From the NCBI GenBank assembly GCA_021813195.1, contig JAKALI010000055.1, positions 1 to 12,382 of the forward strand: a stretch of 12,382 nucleotides of DNA. Reading direction: 5' to 3'. This DNA is from Pseudomonadota bacterium. GTDB taxonomy: Bacteria > Pseudomonadota > Alphaproteobacteria > Rhizobiales > Hyphomicrobiaceae. Both the position numbers and the translations under genes were made by a program. Under the pieces are notes generated by a model. It made no database searches and was not told the origin of the DNA. It saw only the letters and a list, made by a program, of their open reading frames with translations. How positions within the stretch are numbered: the stretch's first letter is position 1; each line of letters starts with the position of its first letter. Shown here one piece after another: positions 1 through 7,871 of this stretch.

Positions 1-260
1 GGGACCGTGAGGTCGGGCGGGGTTATGCGCGCACCCCCGAAGGCCAAGTTGCTCCGTTGAAGCGTGTGACCCGCAACTCCAAGCTTCTCTCCGGATTGTC
101 GCCCGTCATCTATACTCCGACCTTCATCCTCGTCGACGGCAATCGAGAACTCGGCCGGATCACCGGCTACCCGGGGCAAATGTACTTCTGGGAGGAGCTT
201 TCGGCTCTGCTCAGGGCCGCGGCGGCCGTGCACGATGTGAAAAGAGGAAATCATGGCTGA
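1..260 (+). CDS. soxS: SoxS-type periplasmic thioredoxin-fold protein, C-terminal part (5' end outside window)
   Basis: The reading frame is open from the window edge (first full codon at 3) to the TGA at 258-260, so only about 85 C-terminal residues are visible. The segment has the second half of a thioredoxin fold. TPTF, with the expected cis-proline, is followed by a strand (ILVDGNRELGRI), then GYPG and an aromatic FWEEL helix. This pattern, with an upstream stretch like DREVGRGYARTPEG, matches my memory of the SoxS family: small periplasmic thioredoxins of sox clusters that keep Sox proteins in the active redox state. The CxxC active site and signal peptide would lie upstream and cannot be checked. 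The gene overlaps the next start codon by 8 bp, suggesting coupled translation. A TTG at 57 is in frame but is unlikely to be the true start, because homologous sequence continues upstream of it. Another thioredoxin-like family remains possible. Confidence 0.7.
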   Translation, partial: DREVGRGYARTPEGQVAPLKRVTRNSKLLSGLSPVIYTPTFILVDGNRELGRITGYPGQMYFWEELSALLRAAAAVHDVKRGNHG

Positions 261-1578
261 GGGTCTCACACGACGGCAGGTCGCTGGCGCCATAGCAGGT
301 GTTGGGATTGGATTTCTGGCGCGGCCGGCACTGGCGTTGGGTGAGCCACGCGTCGTCATCGTCGGCGGAGGTGCAGGCGGCGCATCCGTCGCGGTACGCG
401 TGAAGCGCTCTGCGCCGCGGACCCACGTGACGCTGATTGAGCCGAATGTCGCCTATTCGAGCTGCTTTTTTTCCAATTCCTATATCGGCGGGCTGTATGC
501 CTACTCCGATCTCAAACACGGCTATCGGGGCGTGTCGGCCCTGGGTGTCAACGTGATCCACGACCGTGCGATCGCTATCGACACGTCGCGGCGCACGCTC
601 ACCATCGGCATCAAGAAGCGCCTCGATTACGATCGGCTCGTGGTCGCTCCGGGCATCGATTTCAATTGGACGGCCATCGAGGGCTATTCGGAGAAGGCCG
701 CAGAGGTCATGCCTCATGCGTGGCGTGGTGGGGCGCAGACGGTGCTTCTGCGTAAGAAGCTCGAAAAGATGGAGAACGGCGGCACCGTCGTGATCGCCGC
801 ACCAGCGCTTCCCTACAGGTGTCCGCCTGGGCCTTACGAGCGCGCATGCATGGTGGCGCACTATCTGGCTCAGGCCAAGCCGAAGTCAAAGGTCGTCCTG
901 CTCGATGCCAAGATGACCTTCACCAAGCAGGCCGCTTTTGAGGACGCATTTCGGCGCTATTATGCCGGCCGGATCGAAGTTCATCTCACAAACGACATCG
1001 ATGATTTTGTTGTCACGCGGGTCGATCCGGCCTCTGGCGAGGTGCGCACGCGCGCTGGGCTCGACGTCAACGCGGCCGTGGCTAACATCATCCCGCCGCA
1101 GACCGCCGGCCGGATCGCGATCGACAGCGGACTTGCGGAAGGCGACTGGTGTCCGGTGAAGCCCGAAAGCTTCCAATCAACCAAAGCCGAGCACGTCTAT
1201 GTTCTCGGCGATGCGGCGATCGCGCTCGACATGCCAAAGTCCGCGTACTCGGCCCACAGCCAGGCTATCCGCGTGGCCGACCACATCGTGGCCGACCTCG
1301 AGGGCAAAACGGTCGGCGACGTAAGCTATCGCAATACGTGCTGGTCGCTGCTCGCGCCCGATGACGCCATCAAAATTGGGGCCGACTACACGCCGGGACG
1401 TTTGCCAGGCAACAGGGAGGGTCTCGTCGCCTCGAATGCGTTCGTATCCAAACCCGGCGAGCCGGCCGAAGAACGCAAGGCCGCCTATGATGAAGCTTTT
1501 GCGTGGTATCCGACCCTCATTTCTGAAATCTTCGCGAAGGACAACGCCCGCGCGGGCGCTGCTAAAGGTCGCTCCTGA
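253..1578 (+). CDS. soxF: Sulfide dehydrogenase (flavocytochrome c) flavoprotein subunit, SoxF/FccB family
   Basis: This 441-residue FAD protein should oxidise sulfide (or assist the Sox system) in the periplasm and pass electrons to a c-type cytochrome. The N-terminus carries a Tat-like signal, TRRQV at 6-10, a hydrophobic stretch, and a probable cut after ALA at residue 28. VVIVGGGAGGAS (34-45) is the dinucleotide-binding loop and VLGDAA (317-322) the second FAD contact. Three cysteines fit the flavocytochrome c family. C71 (SSCFFSN) would be the covalent FAD attachment, and C190 (YRCPPGPYE) and C363 (NTCWSLL) the redox-active pair. Minus 28 they become 43, 162 and 335, close to Cys42, Cys161 and Cys337 of the Allochromatium enzyme. 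The C-terminal part fits the FCSD flavin-binding domain. AGAGG lies just before the ATG. No cytochrome subunit follows; it could be upstream, outside the window. SoxF and FccB cannot be separated without that context. Confidence 0.9.
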   Translation: MAEGLTRRQVAGAIAGVGIGFLARPALALGEPRVVIVGGGAGGASVAVRVKRSAPRTHVTLIEPNVAYSSCFFSNSYIGGLYAYSDLKHGYRGVSALGVNVIHDRAIAIDTSRRTLTIGIKKRLDYDRLVVAPGIDFNWTAIEGYSEKAAEVMPHAWRGGAQTVLLRKKLEKMENGGTVVIAAPALPYRCPPGPYERACMVAHYLAQAKPKSKVVLLDAKMTFTKQAAFEDAFRRYYAGRIEVHLTNDIDDFVVTRVDPASGEVRTRAGLDVNAAVANIIPPQTAGRIAIDSGLAEGDWCPVKPESFQSTKAEHVYVLGDAAIALDMPKSAYSAHSQAIRVADHIVADLEGKTVGDVSYRNTCWSLLAPDDAIKIGADYTPGRLPGNREGLVASNAFVSKPGEPAEERKAAYDEAFAWYPTLISEIFAKDNARAGAAKGRS

Positions 1579-1630
1579 ACTGCCCACGGCGCACCTCACC
1601 GTGCGGCATCGCGAGACGCCGGGTGTTATC

Positions 1631-1654
1631 TGAATGAGATCGGCAACTCATTCG
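1631..1654. promoter_or_regulatory. Inverted repeat with TGAATGAG/CTCATTCG arms, candidate operator
   Basis: GAATGAG at 1632-1638 is matched exactly by CTCATTC at 1647-1653, with an 8-bp spacer (ATCGGCAA). TGAATGA-type half-sites are known in operators of TetR-family regulators of fatty-acid degradation; the Bacillus FadR operator has TGAATGA/TCATTCA arms. Here the arms are set further apart than in that case. It sits about 290 bp before fadE and 50 bp after soxF, so it could instead belong to the soxF transcript as a weak hairpin. No T-run follows. Confidence 0.35.
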
Positions 1655-1871
1655 GTGATCCGCTGCCGCGGTTTATGGTTCAAATTTTATCATGCGACGA
1701 TTTGCGTGTAACAGCAACGCGTTGGTGGGGCTGCGCTGTCGCGTCGTGGCCGAGTTTCTTAGTTAAGCCTTTGTGATGTCTTTGCTGGCAATTGTAGACG
1801 CCAACAGGGCGGCGGGCGCGAACCCATTGGTGGGATTGACCCGTCACTGCAATAGCCGAAGGACCGGCCAT

Positions 1872-1883
1872 CGCACCGGTGCG
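1872..1883. promoter_or_regulatory. Perfect 12-bp palindrome CGCACCGGTGCG, candidate operator
   Basis: The site reads the same on both strands with no spacer. It lies 56 bp upstream of the fadE start codon and about 30 bp downstream of a possible -35 box (TTGACC, 1836-1841), where a repressor could block transcription. G+C-rich palindromes also arise by chance in such DNA, so a regulatory role is an inference. Confidence 0.35.
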
Positions 1884-1926
1884 GCGCGGGTGCGCGCTGA
1901 TTTTGGCTTCAACACCGGCTGTCTCA

Positions 1927-1934
1927 GAGGGAGG
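1927..1934 (+). promoter_or_regulatory. Strong Shine-Dalgarno sequence of fadE
   Basis: GAGGGAGG ends 5 nt before the ATG at 1940. It fixes that ATG as the start of fadE and suggests efficient translation of the first gene of the operon. Confidence 0.8.
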
Positions 1935-1939
1935 CGCAT

Positions 1940-4468
1940 ATGACGGCTCTGACATTCATCGCGCTGGTGGTGGCCGCGGTCACAGCACTCGGGATGATGC
2001 GAGCTTCGATCGCCGTTTGGGCCGGCACCCTCGGTATCCTTCTCCTCGCCTATCAATCCGGGGTGCTGGGTGGGGGGCTGCAGTTTCCCATTGCGAGTTT
2101 TTGGTCCCTCCTGGCCTGGTTGCCGATTGCGTTTCTGGGTTTGATGGCGCTGCCCGATTGGCGTCGGCGCCTGTTTGTCAAACCTGCATTCGGTCTCGTC
2201 AAGCAGACGCTGCCCAAAGTTTCTGACACCGAACAGCAGGCCCTAGAGGCCGGTTCCATTGGCTTCGATGCGGAGTTGTTCTCCGGTACGCCGGACTGGA
2301 CCAAGCTGCGCGCGGTGCCGCCGGTGGTGCTGACGGCTGAAGAACAAGCCTTTCTCGACGGTCCGACCGAAGAACTCTGCCGCCTCATCGACGACTGGCA
2401 GATCCGCCATCGCGAACGAGACGTGCCGCAGGCTATCTGGGACTTTGTGAAGTCGCGCGGATTCCTTGGCATGCTTATTTCCAAGGAGCACGGGGGTCTT
2501 GGCTTCTCAGCCCAGGCGCAATCGCTGATCATTGGCAAGATCGCCTCGCGTTCCCCCGACGTTGTGACGATCGTAATGGTGCCCAATTCGCTCGGACCTG
2601 GCGAACTGATTGAGAAATACGGCACGGATGCTCAGAAGCATTATTATCTGCCGCGATTGGCTCGGGGTGAAGAAGTGCCCTGCTTCTCTCTCACTGGCCC
2701 GACATCGGGTTCGGACGCCGCCACCATGCGCGATATCGGCATCGTGGTGCGGGGTCATCACGAGGGCAAAGAGACCATCGGCATTCGGCTATCGTGGGAC
2801 AAGCGCTACATCACGTTGGGTCCCAAGGCCACGCTGGTCGGCCTCGCCTTCCGGCTGTTTGATCCCGAGAACATCCTCGGCAAAGGTGAGGACATCGGCA
2901 TCACCGTCGCCATGATCCCGGCCAGCCACCCGGGCGTAAATATCGGTCGGCGTCATTTGCCCTCCGGCGCCGCTTTTCCCAATGGTCCCAACTGGGGCAA
3001 GGACGTCTTCATTCCGCTCGATTGGGTCATCGGCGGCGAGGCGATGGTCGGTCAAGGTTGGCGGATGCTGATGGAGTGCCTGGCAGCCGGTCGCGCTATT
3101 TCGCTTCCCTCATCGGCAACCGCGGGCGCCAAGGCGATGCTGCGCGTGACGAGCGCATATGCGCGCTTGCGCCGTCAGTTCGGTCTGCCGATCGGTCGTA
3201 TGGAAGGCATCGAGGAGCCGCTCGCACGGATTGTCGAAACGGCTTACGTAAACGAGGCGGCGCGTGCAGTAACGGCGGCCATGGTCTCCCGCGGAGAGAA
3301 GCCCTCCGTCATCTCGGCCATTATGAAATACCAGACGACCGAGCGGCTGCGACGCGCGGTCAACGATGCCATGGACATTCACGGTGGCCGCGCGATTTGT
3401 GATGGGCCGTCGAACTACCTGCAATCGGCCTACGAGATGGTGCCGGTGGGCATCACGGTCGAGGGCGCGAATATTCTCACCCGCTCGCTCATCACTTTTG
3501 CGCAAGGCGCGCTGCGCTCCCATCCTTATCTCTACCGCGAAATCACGGCGGCCCAGGATACGGATGCCGAACGCGGGTTGCAGAACTTTGAGACCGCCTT
3601 CCTCGCCCACATCGCGCATGTCGTTTCCAACATGACCGGTGCGTTCGTACACAATCTGACGCTGGGATATTTTGCCAGCGCGCCGAAAGAGGCAGGAGAA
3701 CTCAAACCCATTTACCGCCAGCTTTCAAGGTCCGCGCGCAACTTCGCGACCGTGGCCGATTTCACCCTCGCCACCTTGGGAGGAGGCCTCAAAACGCATC
3801 AGAAGTTGTCTGGCCGTCTCGCCGATGCGCTGTCGGAACTCTATTTCACGGCCTGTGTTCTGAAGCGTTTCGATGACGATGGGCGGCCGGCCGCCGACCG
3901 GCCGATCGTGGAGATGGCGGCCGCCAATTCTCTGGCCCGCTTCGAGGATGCGCTGCGTGGTGTGATCCGGAATTTCCCGTTCGCTCCGGTGCGCTGGAAA
4001 TTACGGGGAATCGTGTTTCCGCTCGGACGGCACTATTATCCGGCATCCGACAGACTGGGCCACGTCGTCGCCGGCATGGTGTTGCAGCCTGGTGACGTGC
4101 GCGATCGGCTCACTCGCCATATTTACATTTCTCATGATCCTGCTGATCCCACGGGGATCCTGGAAGCCACGCTCGCGAAAGCGGTGGCGCTAGAAGATGC
4201 CGAAAAGCGCCTTGAGAGAGCGGTGAAGGCCGGCACCGTGCGCCGCTATCACGGCAACGACTGGTTTGCAGAAGCTGCAGCCAAGGGCGTTATCACTGAG
4301 GCGGAGGCGCGCCAGTTGGCGGACCTGGAAGATATGATTGCGAAGGTGATCGCCGTCGATCATTTCGATCCTGCGGAATTGAAACCCAACTATCCCGGCA
4401 TTGGCCACAATTCGCGCGCGCCTGCAGTAGGCGCGGCGCTCGAACAACGTGAAGGCGTCAGCGCATGA
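1940..4468 (+). CDS. fadE: Membrane-anchored acyl-CoA dehydrogenase, FadE type
   Basis: This 842-residue protein catalyses the first step of beta-oxidation, making trans-2-enoyl-CoA with FAD as cofactor. Length and architecture follow E. coli FadE (814 residues), not the 380-residue soluble enzymes. Two or three hydrophobic segments (about 4-20, 22-39 and 53-71) precede the acyl-CoA dehydrogenase core. Recognisable blocks are LTAEEQAFLDGP (131-142), PNSLGPGELIEKYGT (215-229), GSDAATM (257-263), the KRYITL block (288-293), GRRHLPSGAAFPNGPN (336-351), IGRMEGIEEPLARI (418-431) and AMDIHGG (477-483). E508 in VEGANILTRS fits the catalytic base. A FadE-type C-terminal domain follows to about residue 815, ending near HFDPAEL. 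A short extra tail contains GIGHNS. The gene shares ATGA with fadJ (4465-4468), implying translational coupling. The chain length handled cannot be read from sequence; medium to long is expected for the family. Confidence 0.95.
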   Translation: MTALTFIALVVAAVTALGMMRASIAVWAGTLGILLLAYQSGVLGGGLQFPIASFWSLLAWLPIAFLGLMALPDWRRRLFVKPAFGLVKQTLPKVSDTEQQALEAGSIGFDAELFSGTPDWTKLRAVPPVVLTAEEQAFLDGPTEELCRLIDDWQIRHRERDVPQAIWDFVKSRGFLGMLISKEHGGLGFSAQAQSLIIGKIASRSPDVVTIVMVPNSLGPGELIEKYGTDAQKHYYLPRLARGEEVPCFSLTGPTSGSDAATMRDIGIVVRGHHEGKETIGIRLSWDKRYITLGPKATLVGLAFRLFDPENILGKGEDIGITVAMIPASHPGVNIGRRHLPSGAAFPNGPNWGKDVFIPLDWVIGGEAMVGQGWRMLMECLAAGRAISLPSSATAGAKAMLRVTSAYARLRRQFGLPIGRMEGIEEPLARIVETAYVNEAARAVTAAMVSRGEKPSVISAIMKYQTTERLRRAVNDAMDIHGGRAICDGPSNYLQSAYEMVPVGITVEGANILTRSLITFAQGALRSHPYLYREITAAQDTDAERGLQNFETAFLAHIAHVVSNMTGAFVHNLTLGYFASAPKEAGELKPIYRQLSRSARNFATVADFTLATLGGGLKTHQKLSGRLADALSELYFTACVLKRFDDDGRPAADRPIVEMAAANSLARFEDALRGVIRNFPFAPVRWKLRGIVFPLGRHYYPASDRLGHVVAGMVLQPGDVRDRLTRHIYISHDPADPTGILEATLAKAVALEDAEKRLERAVKAGTVRRYHGNDWFAEAAAKGVITEAEARQLADLEDMIAKVIAVDHFDPAELKPNYPGIGHNSRAPAVGAALEQREGVSA

Positions 4469-6462
4469 GCACCGACCTCGATACATTGGCGGATAGTCTG
4501 AAGGACTGGCGTCTCAGCGTCGATCGCGAAGGGATCGGCTGGGCCGTGTTTGATCGGGAGGGATCGAGCGCGAATGCGTTGGGTAAGCGGCCGCTCGAGG
4601 AATTGGCACGTATTGTTGGCTTCGCCGAGGACGGGGCGCGGACGGGGAAGCTGAAGGGCCTCGTCTTCATTTCCGGAAAAGAGCGCGGCTATATCGTCGG
4701 CGCCGACATTAACGAATTCGAATTGCTCACATCGCAAGCAGAGGTCATCGAGCAGATCTCGGCCGTCAATCAACTCTTCGACCGAATTGAGAAGCTGCCG
4801 ATCCCTGTCGTGGCGGCTGTGCATGGCGTTTGCGTCGGTGGTGGGCTTGAGTTGATTCTTGCCTGCCACTGGCGGATTGCGACGCGCGATCCTTCAACGC
4901 GCGTCGGCTTTCCCGAAGTCAAGCTCGGTATCTTCCCTGGGTTCAACGGCACCGTGCGCTCAATCCGGCAGGCGGGCCCCATGGCCGCCATGCAGGCGAT
5001 GCTGTCAGGCTCGATGATTTCCGCGTCCGCCGCACGCGGTATGAATCTCATCGACGAATTGGTTGCAACACGCGACAGTCTGCGTTGGGCCGCGCGCAAG
5101 GCGGTGCTACAGAAAAGAAGGTCGAAGCCCGCCGGGTTGGCCAAATCACTACTTGCGAAGTGGCCCGCCGCACAGATGCTGGCGCGCAAAATGCGCGAGG
5201 AAGTCAGGAAAAAGGCGCGCGAAGACCACTATCCCGCGCCGTATCGCTTGATAGATCTTTTCGAGCAGCATGCCGGTGATCTCAACGCCATGAAGCGCGC
5301 GGAGACCAAGGCGTTCGCACCGCTGATTTTGTCGGATCAATCGAAGAGCTTGCGTCGCGTCTTCAAGCTTTCGGAGGCGCTCAAAGCGCAAGCCCCACGC
5401 GGCCTGAAGTGGAAGCCGTTGCGGGTCCATGTCATCGGCGCAGGCACCATGGGGGCTGACATCGCAGGCGTTTGCGTCGCAGCCGGCATGGAAGTGACGC
5501 TGCAAGATATCTCGATGCAGCAAATCGAGAAAGGGATCGCCGCGCAGTCGAAATTGTTTGCGCGCAAATTCAAGACCAAAGCGGAGCGAGATGCGGCGAA
5601 AGCGCGTCTCATCGCCGACCCTAAAGGCGAGGGGGTTGGGCGCGCCGACGTGGTCATCGAGGCCGTGGTGGAGCGCTCGGATGTCAAGCAAAAGCTCTTT
5701 GCTGACATTGAAGATAAGCTAAAGCCAGGCGCCATTCTTGCGACCAACACCTCATCGCTGAAACTCGCTGATATCTCCGCGACGCTGAAAGACAAAGGTC
5801 GCTTGATCGGCCTGCATTTCTTTTCGCCTGTCGCGCAGATGCCGCTTGTAGAGGTCGTCAGAGGTGACGCGACGCGAGAGGAAGACGTGCAGAAAGGCGC
5901 GGCTTTTGTCACCGCGATCGACAAATTGCCGCTCATCACAAAAGATGTGCCCGGTTTTCTCGTCAACAAGGTGCTCACTCCCTACATGTTCGCGGCCATG
6001 GCGCGCTTGGAGAAGGGTGAGGACAAGGAGAAGATTGACGAGGCAGTGCGCACGTTCGGCATGCCGATGGGCCCCATTGAATTAGCCGACAGTGTGGGGC
6101 TGGATGTGTGCGCGCACGTCGCCAAAATTCTGGGAAATGGCGCGGAGGGCTCTCAGCTCGAAAAGCTGGTGGCACAGGGCAAGCTCGGCAAAAAGACCGG
6201 TGAGGGCTTCTACAAATGGGTCGATGGCAAACCGCAGAAGTCGAAGGCTGAATTCTCGCACGCAGAGCTTGAGCGATTGGGTCGGGAACTCATCGAGCCG
6301 ATCATCACCGAAGCGCAAAAATGCTTGGAAGAGGGCGTCGTGGCGAATGCCGATCTCGTTGATGCGGGCATGATCTTCGGCACCGGCTTCGCGCCTTTCC
6401 GCGGCGGGCCCCTGTACTTCAAAGAGCGAGAAGCGCAATCGTCGAGCGCAGCAGCACTCTAG
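4465..6462 (+). CDS. fadJ: Bifunctional enoyl-CoA hydratase / 3-hydroxyacyl-CoA dehydrogenase (beta-oxidation alpha subunit)
   Basis: The 665-residue protein carries steps two and three of beta-oxidation. The N-terminal crotonase domain (about 15-200) has the oxyanion-hole segment GADINEF (79-85) and both catalytic glutamates: E129 in GGGLE and E151 in FPEVKLGI, matching Glu119 and Glu139 of E. coli FadB. One oddity is GFNGT (159-163), where GFGGT is usual. The dehydrogenase half starts at VIGAGTMGADIA (323-334), the NAD-binding loop. H451 (LHFFSP) and E463 (PLVEV) form the catalytic dyad, with N428 (TNTSS) and N501 (DVPGFLVN) in expected places. A helical C-terminal domain follows to GFAPFRGGPL (641-650). 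It is somewhat shorter than E. coli FadJ (714). The start is set by the 4-bp overlap with fadE. The thiolase gene begins 76 bp downstream. FadJ is preferred over FadB because the partner thiolase is FadI-like, but the name is by context. Confidence 0.93.
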   Translation: MSTDLDTLADSLKDWRLSVDREGIGWAVFDREGSSANALGKRPLEELARIVGFAEDGARTGKLKGLVFISGKERGYIVGADINEFELLTSQAEVIEQISAVNQLFDRIEKLPIPVVAAVHGVCVGGGLELILACHWRIATRDPSTRVGFPEVKLGIFPGFNGTVRSIRQAGPMAAMQAMLSGSMISASAARGMNLIDELVATRDSLRWAARKAVLQKRRSKPAGLAKSLLAKWPAAQMLARKMREEVRKKAREDHYPAPYRLIDLFEQHAGDLNAMKRAETKAFAPLILSDQSKSLRRVFKLSEALKAQAPRGLKWKPLRVHVIGAGTMGADIAGVCVAAGMEVTLQDISMQQIEKGIAAQSKLFARKFKTKAERDAAKARLIADPKGEGVGRADVVIEAVVERSDVKQKLFADIEDKLKPGAILATNTSSLKLADISATLKDKGRLIGLHFFSPVAQMPLVEVVRGDATREEDVQKGAAFVTAIDKLPLITKDVPGFLVNKVLTPYMFAAMARLEKGEDKEKIDEAVRTFGMPMGPIELADSVGLDVCAHVAKILGNGAEGSQLEKLVAQGKLGKKTGEGFYKWVDGKPQKSKAEFSHAELERLGRELIEPIITEAQKCLEEGVVANADLVDAGMIFGTGFAPFRGGPLYFKEREAQSSSAAAL

Positions 6463-6538
6463 GTCGCAATCACGTTCAGCTCACAGAGAATGAGCAGCGC
6501 CGTGCCGACAGCGCGGCAAGACATAGTCGGAGGCAGGG
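6463..6538 (+). other. Short intercistronic spacer between fadJ and fadI, with ribosome binding site
   Basis: This 76-bp spacer holds GGAGG at 6529-6533, 5 nt before the fadI ATG. A small inverted repeat (GCTCA at 6479-6483, TGAGC at 6491-6495) is too short to be a convincing terminator, so fadI is probably cotranscribed with fadEJ. Confidence 0.5.
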
Positions 6539-7828
6539 ATGACGAGAGAGCTCAAGCGCGTGGCCGTAATCGGAGGCGTTCGCATTCCCTTCTGCCGATC
6601 AAATACGCTTTATGCCGATCTGACTAACCAGGACATGATGACGGCGGCGCTTGACGCGCTCGTGGAGAGGTATGGTCTCAAAGGGCAGCATATCGACGAA
6701 GTGGTCGGTGGTGCAGTGGTTACCCACTCTCGCGATTTCAACCTGACACGCGAAAGCGTCCTGGGCACCAAGCTTGCGCCTTCGACGCCTGGCGTCACGA
6801 TGCAACAGGCATGCGGAACCTCGTTGCAAGCGGCACTCGGCATCGCGGGCAAGATAGCATCCGGCGAAATCGAATGCGGCATCGCCGTGGGCTCCGACAC
6901 CACCTCCGATGCGCCGATCGTCTTCTCCAAGAAATTTTCGAAGCGTCTCGTCGAATTGGGAACAAAGAAAACTATTCTGGATAAAATCAAGGTGTTCAAG
7001 GGGCTCTCGCCTGCCGAACTTGCACCTCAGCTGCCCGCGGTCAAAGAGCCACGCACGGGACTTAGCATGGGTGAGCATTGTGAGTTGATGGCGCAGGAGT
7101 GGGGCATCTCGCGCGCCGAGCAGGATCAGTGGGCTCTGGAAAGCCATCAGAAAGCCGCGAAGGCATATGCCGAGGGCTGGATGGACGACCTCATCGTGCC
7201 ATATGCCGGCGTTTTCCGGGACAACAATCTGCGCACCGACATGGCGCTCGACAAGCTGGCCACGCTGAAGACGGCCTTCGACAAGACGGAAAAGGGGACG
7301 CTGACGGCCGCCAATTCAACACCGCTCACCGATGGAGCTGCCACGACGCTCCTTGCTAGCGAAGACTGGGCGCAGAAACGTGGACTGCCTATTGCCGCCT
7401 TTCTGACCTTTGGCCAGCATTGGGCGAATAATTTTCCAGCGGGCGACGGATTGTTGATGGCGCCGACGATTGCCGTTTCCAAGTTACTCGATCGCGCTGG
7501 GCTCACACTTCAGGATTTCGATTTCTATGAAATTCACGAGGCCTTTGCGGCTCAAGTCTTGTGCACACTTAAGGCCTGGGATGATCCTCTCTACTGTAAG
7601 ATCCATCTGGGCAAGGATGCGCCTTTAGGCGCCATCGATCGGGCGAAGATCAACGTCAAGGGCTCGTCGATTGCTGTTGGACATCCGTTCGCCGCTACAG
7701 GTGCGCGCATCCTCGCCAATCTGGCGAAGCTGCTAGCCACCCATGGCGGGCGCGGGCTGATTTCGGTGTGCACCGCCGGTGGAATGGGTGTCGCAGCTAT
7801 CCTAGAAGGCGCCAAATCGTCGTCATAA
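6539..7828 (+). CDS. fadI: 3-ketoacyl-CoA thiolase, FadI type (beta-oxidation beta subunit)
   Basis: The 429-residue thiolase cleaves 3-ketoacyl-CoA with CoA to acetyl-CoA and a chain two carbons shorter, closing the cycle begun by the upstream genes. The nucleophile is C92 in QQACGTS. H333 in EIHEAFAAQ, H382 in VGHPFAATGAR and C411 in CTAGGMG complete the catalytic set. The sequence NVKGSSIAVGHPFAATGAR (372-390) is closest to my memory of the FadI subgroup; the FadA and PhaA types usually read GGAIALGHPLGASG. This supports pairing with the preceding FadJ-like protein in an alpha/beta complex. Length agrees with E. coli FadI (436). The ATG has GGAGG 5 nt upstream. The distance to the cyclopropane synthase start is only 43 bp, without a visible terminator. 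Confidence 0.94.
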   Translation: MTRELKRVAVIGGVRIPFCRSNTLYADLTNQDMMTAALDALVERYGLKGQHIDEVVGGAVVTHSRDFNLTRESVLGTKLAPSTPGVTMQQACGTSLQAALGIAGKIASGEIECGIAVGSDTTSDAPIVFSKKFSKRLVELGTKKTILDKIKVFKGLSPAELAPQLPAVKEPRTGLSMGEHCELMAQEWGISRAEQDQWALESHQKAAKAYAEGWMDDLIVPYAGVFRDNNLRTDMALDKLATLKTAFDKTEKGTLTAANSTPLTDGAATTLLASEDWAQKRGLPIAAFLTFGQHWANNFPAGDGLLMAPTIAVSKLLDRAGLTLQDFDFYEIHEAFAAQVLCTLKAWDDPLYCKIHLGKDAPLGAIDRAKINVKGSSIAVGHPFAATGARILANLAKLLATHGGRGLISVCTAGGMGVAAILEGAKSSS

Positions 7829-7871
7829 GTAGTATGTTGCACCCGCCCGCAAGTTGGCTAAGGGAGCAGAC

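Larger units (their letters stand above)
1579..1939. other. 361-bp intergenic region, probable promoter and operator zone of the fad operon
   Basis: No convincing gene lies here. A 91-codon minus-strand frame across 1680-1955 has low-complexity, shadow-like composition and runs into the fadE start. The middle (about 1671-1800) is more A+T-rich than the flanking genes, as expected of a promoter region. A TTGACC at 1836-1841 could be a -35 box, but I found no good -10 at the right distance. A weak 5-bp hairpin just after soxF (1590-1605, CGCAC/GTGCG) has no T-run and is not a convincing terminator. Two inverted repeats are listed separately. Confidence 0.6.

Noticed and set aside
211..861. Minus-strand 216-codon frame across the start of soxF
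   Set aside because: It is antisense to a gene with all its signature cysteines and FAD motifs in place, and its own translation resembles no known family.
1590..1605. CGCAC/GTGCG hairpin after soxF as a terminator
   Set aside because: The stem is only 5 bp with a 6-nt loop and no T-run follows.
1680..1955. Minus-strand 91-codon frame in the soxF-fadE intergenic region
   Set aside because: Composition is random-looking, there is no convincing ribosome binding site, and its start would lie inside the fadE coding region and across the fadE ribosome binding site.
7854..7871. Upstream TTG start for the cyclopropane synthase
   Set aside because: The ATG at 7872 has a good ribosome binding site (AAGGGAG) that the TTG start would place inside the coding region.
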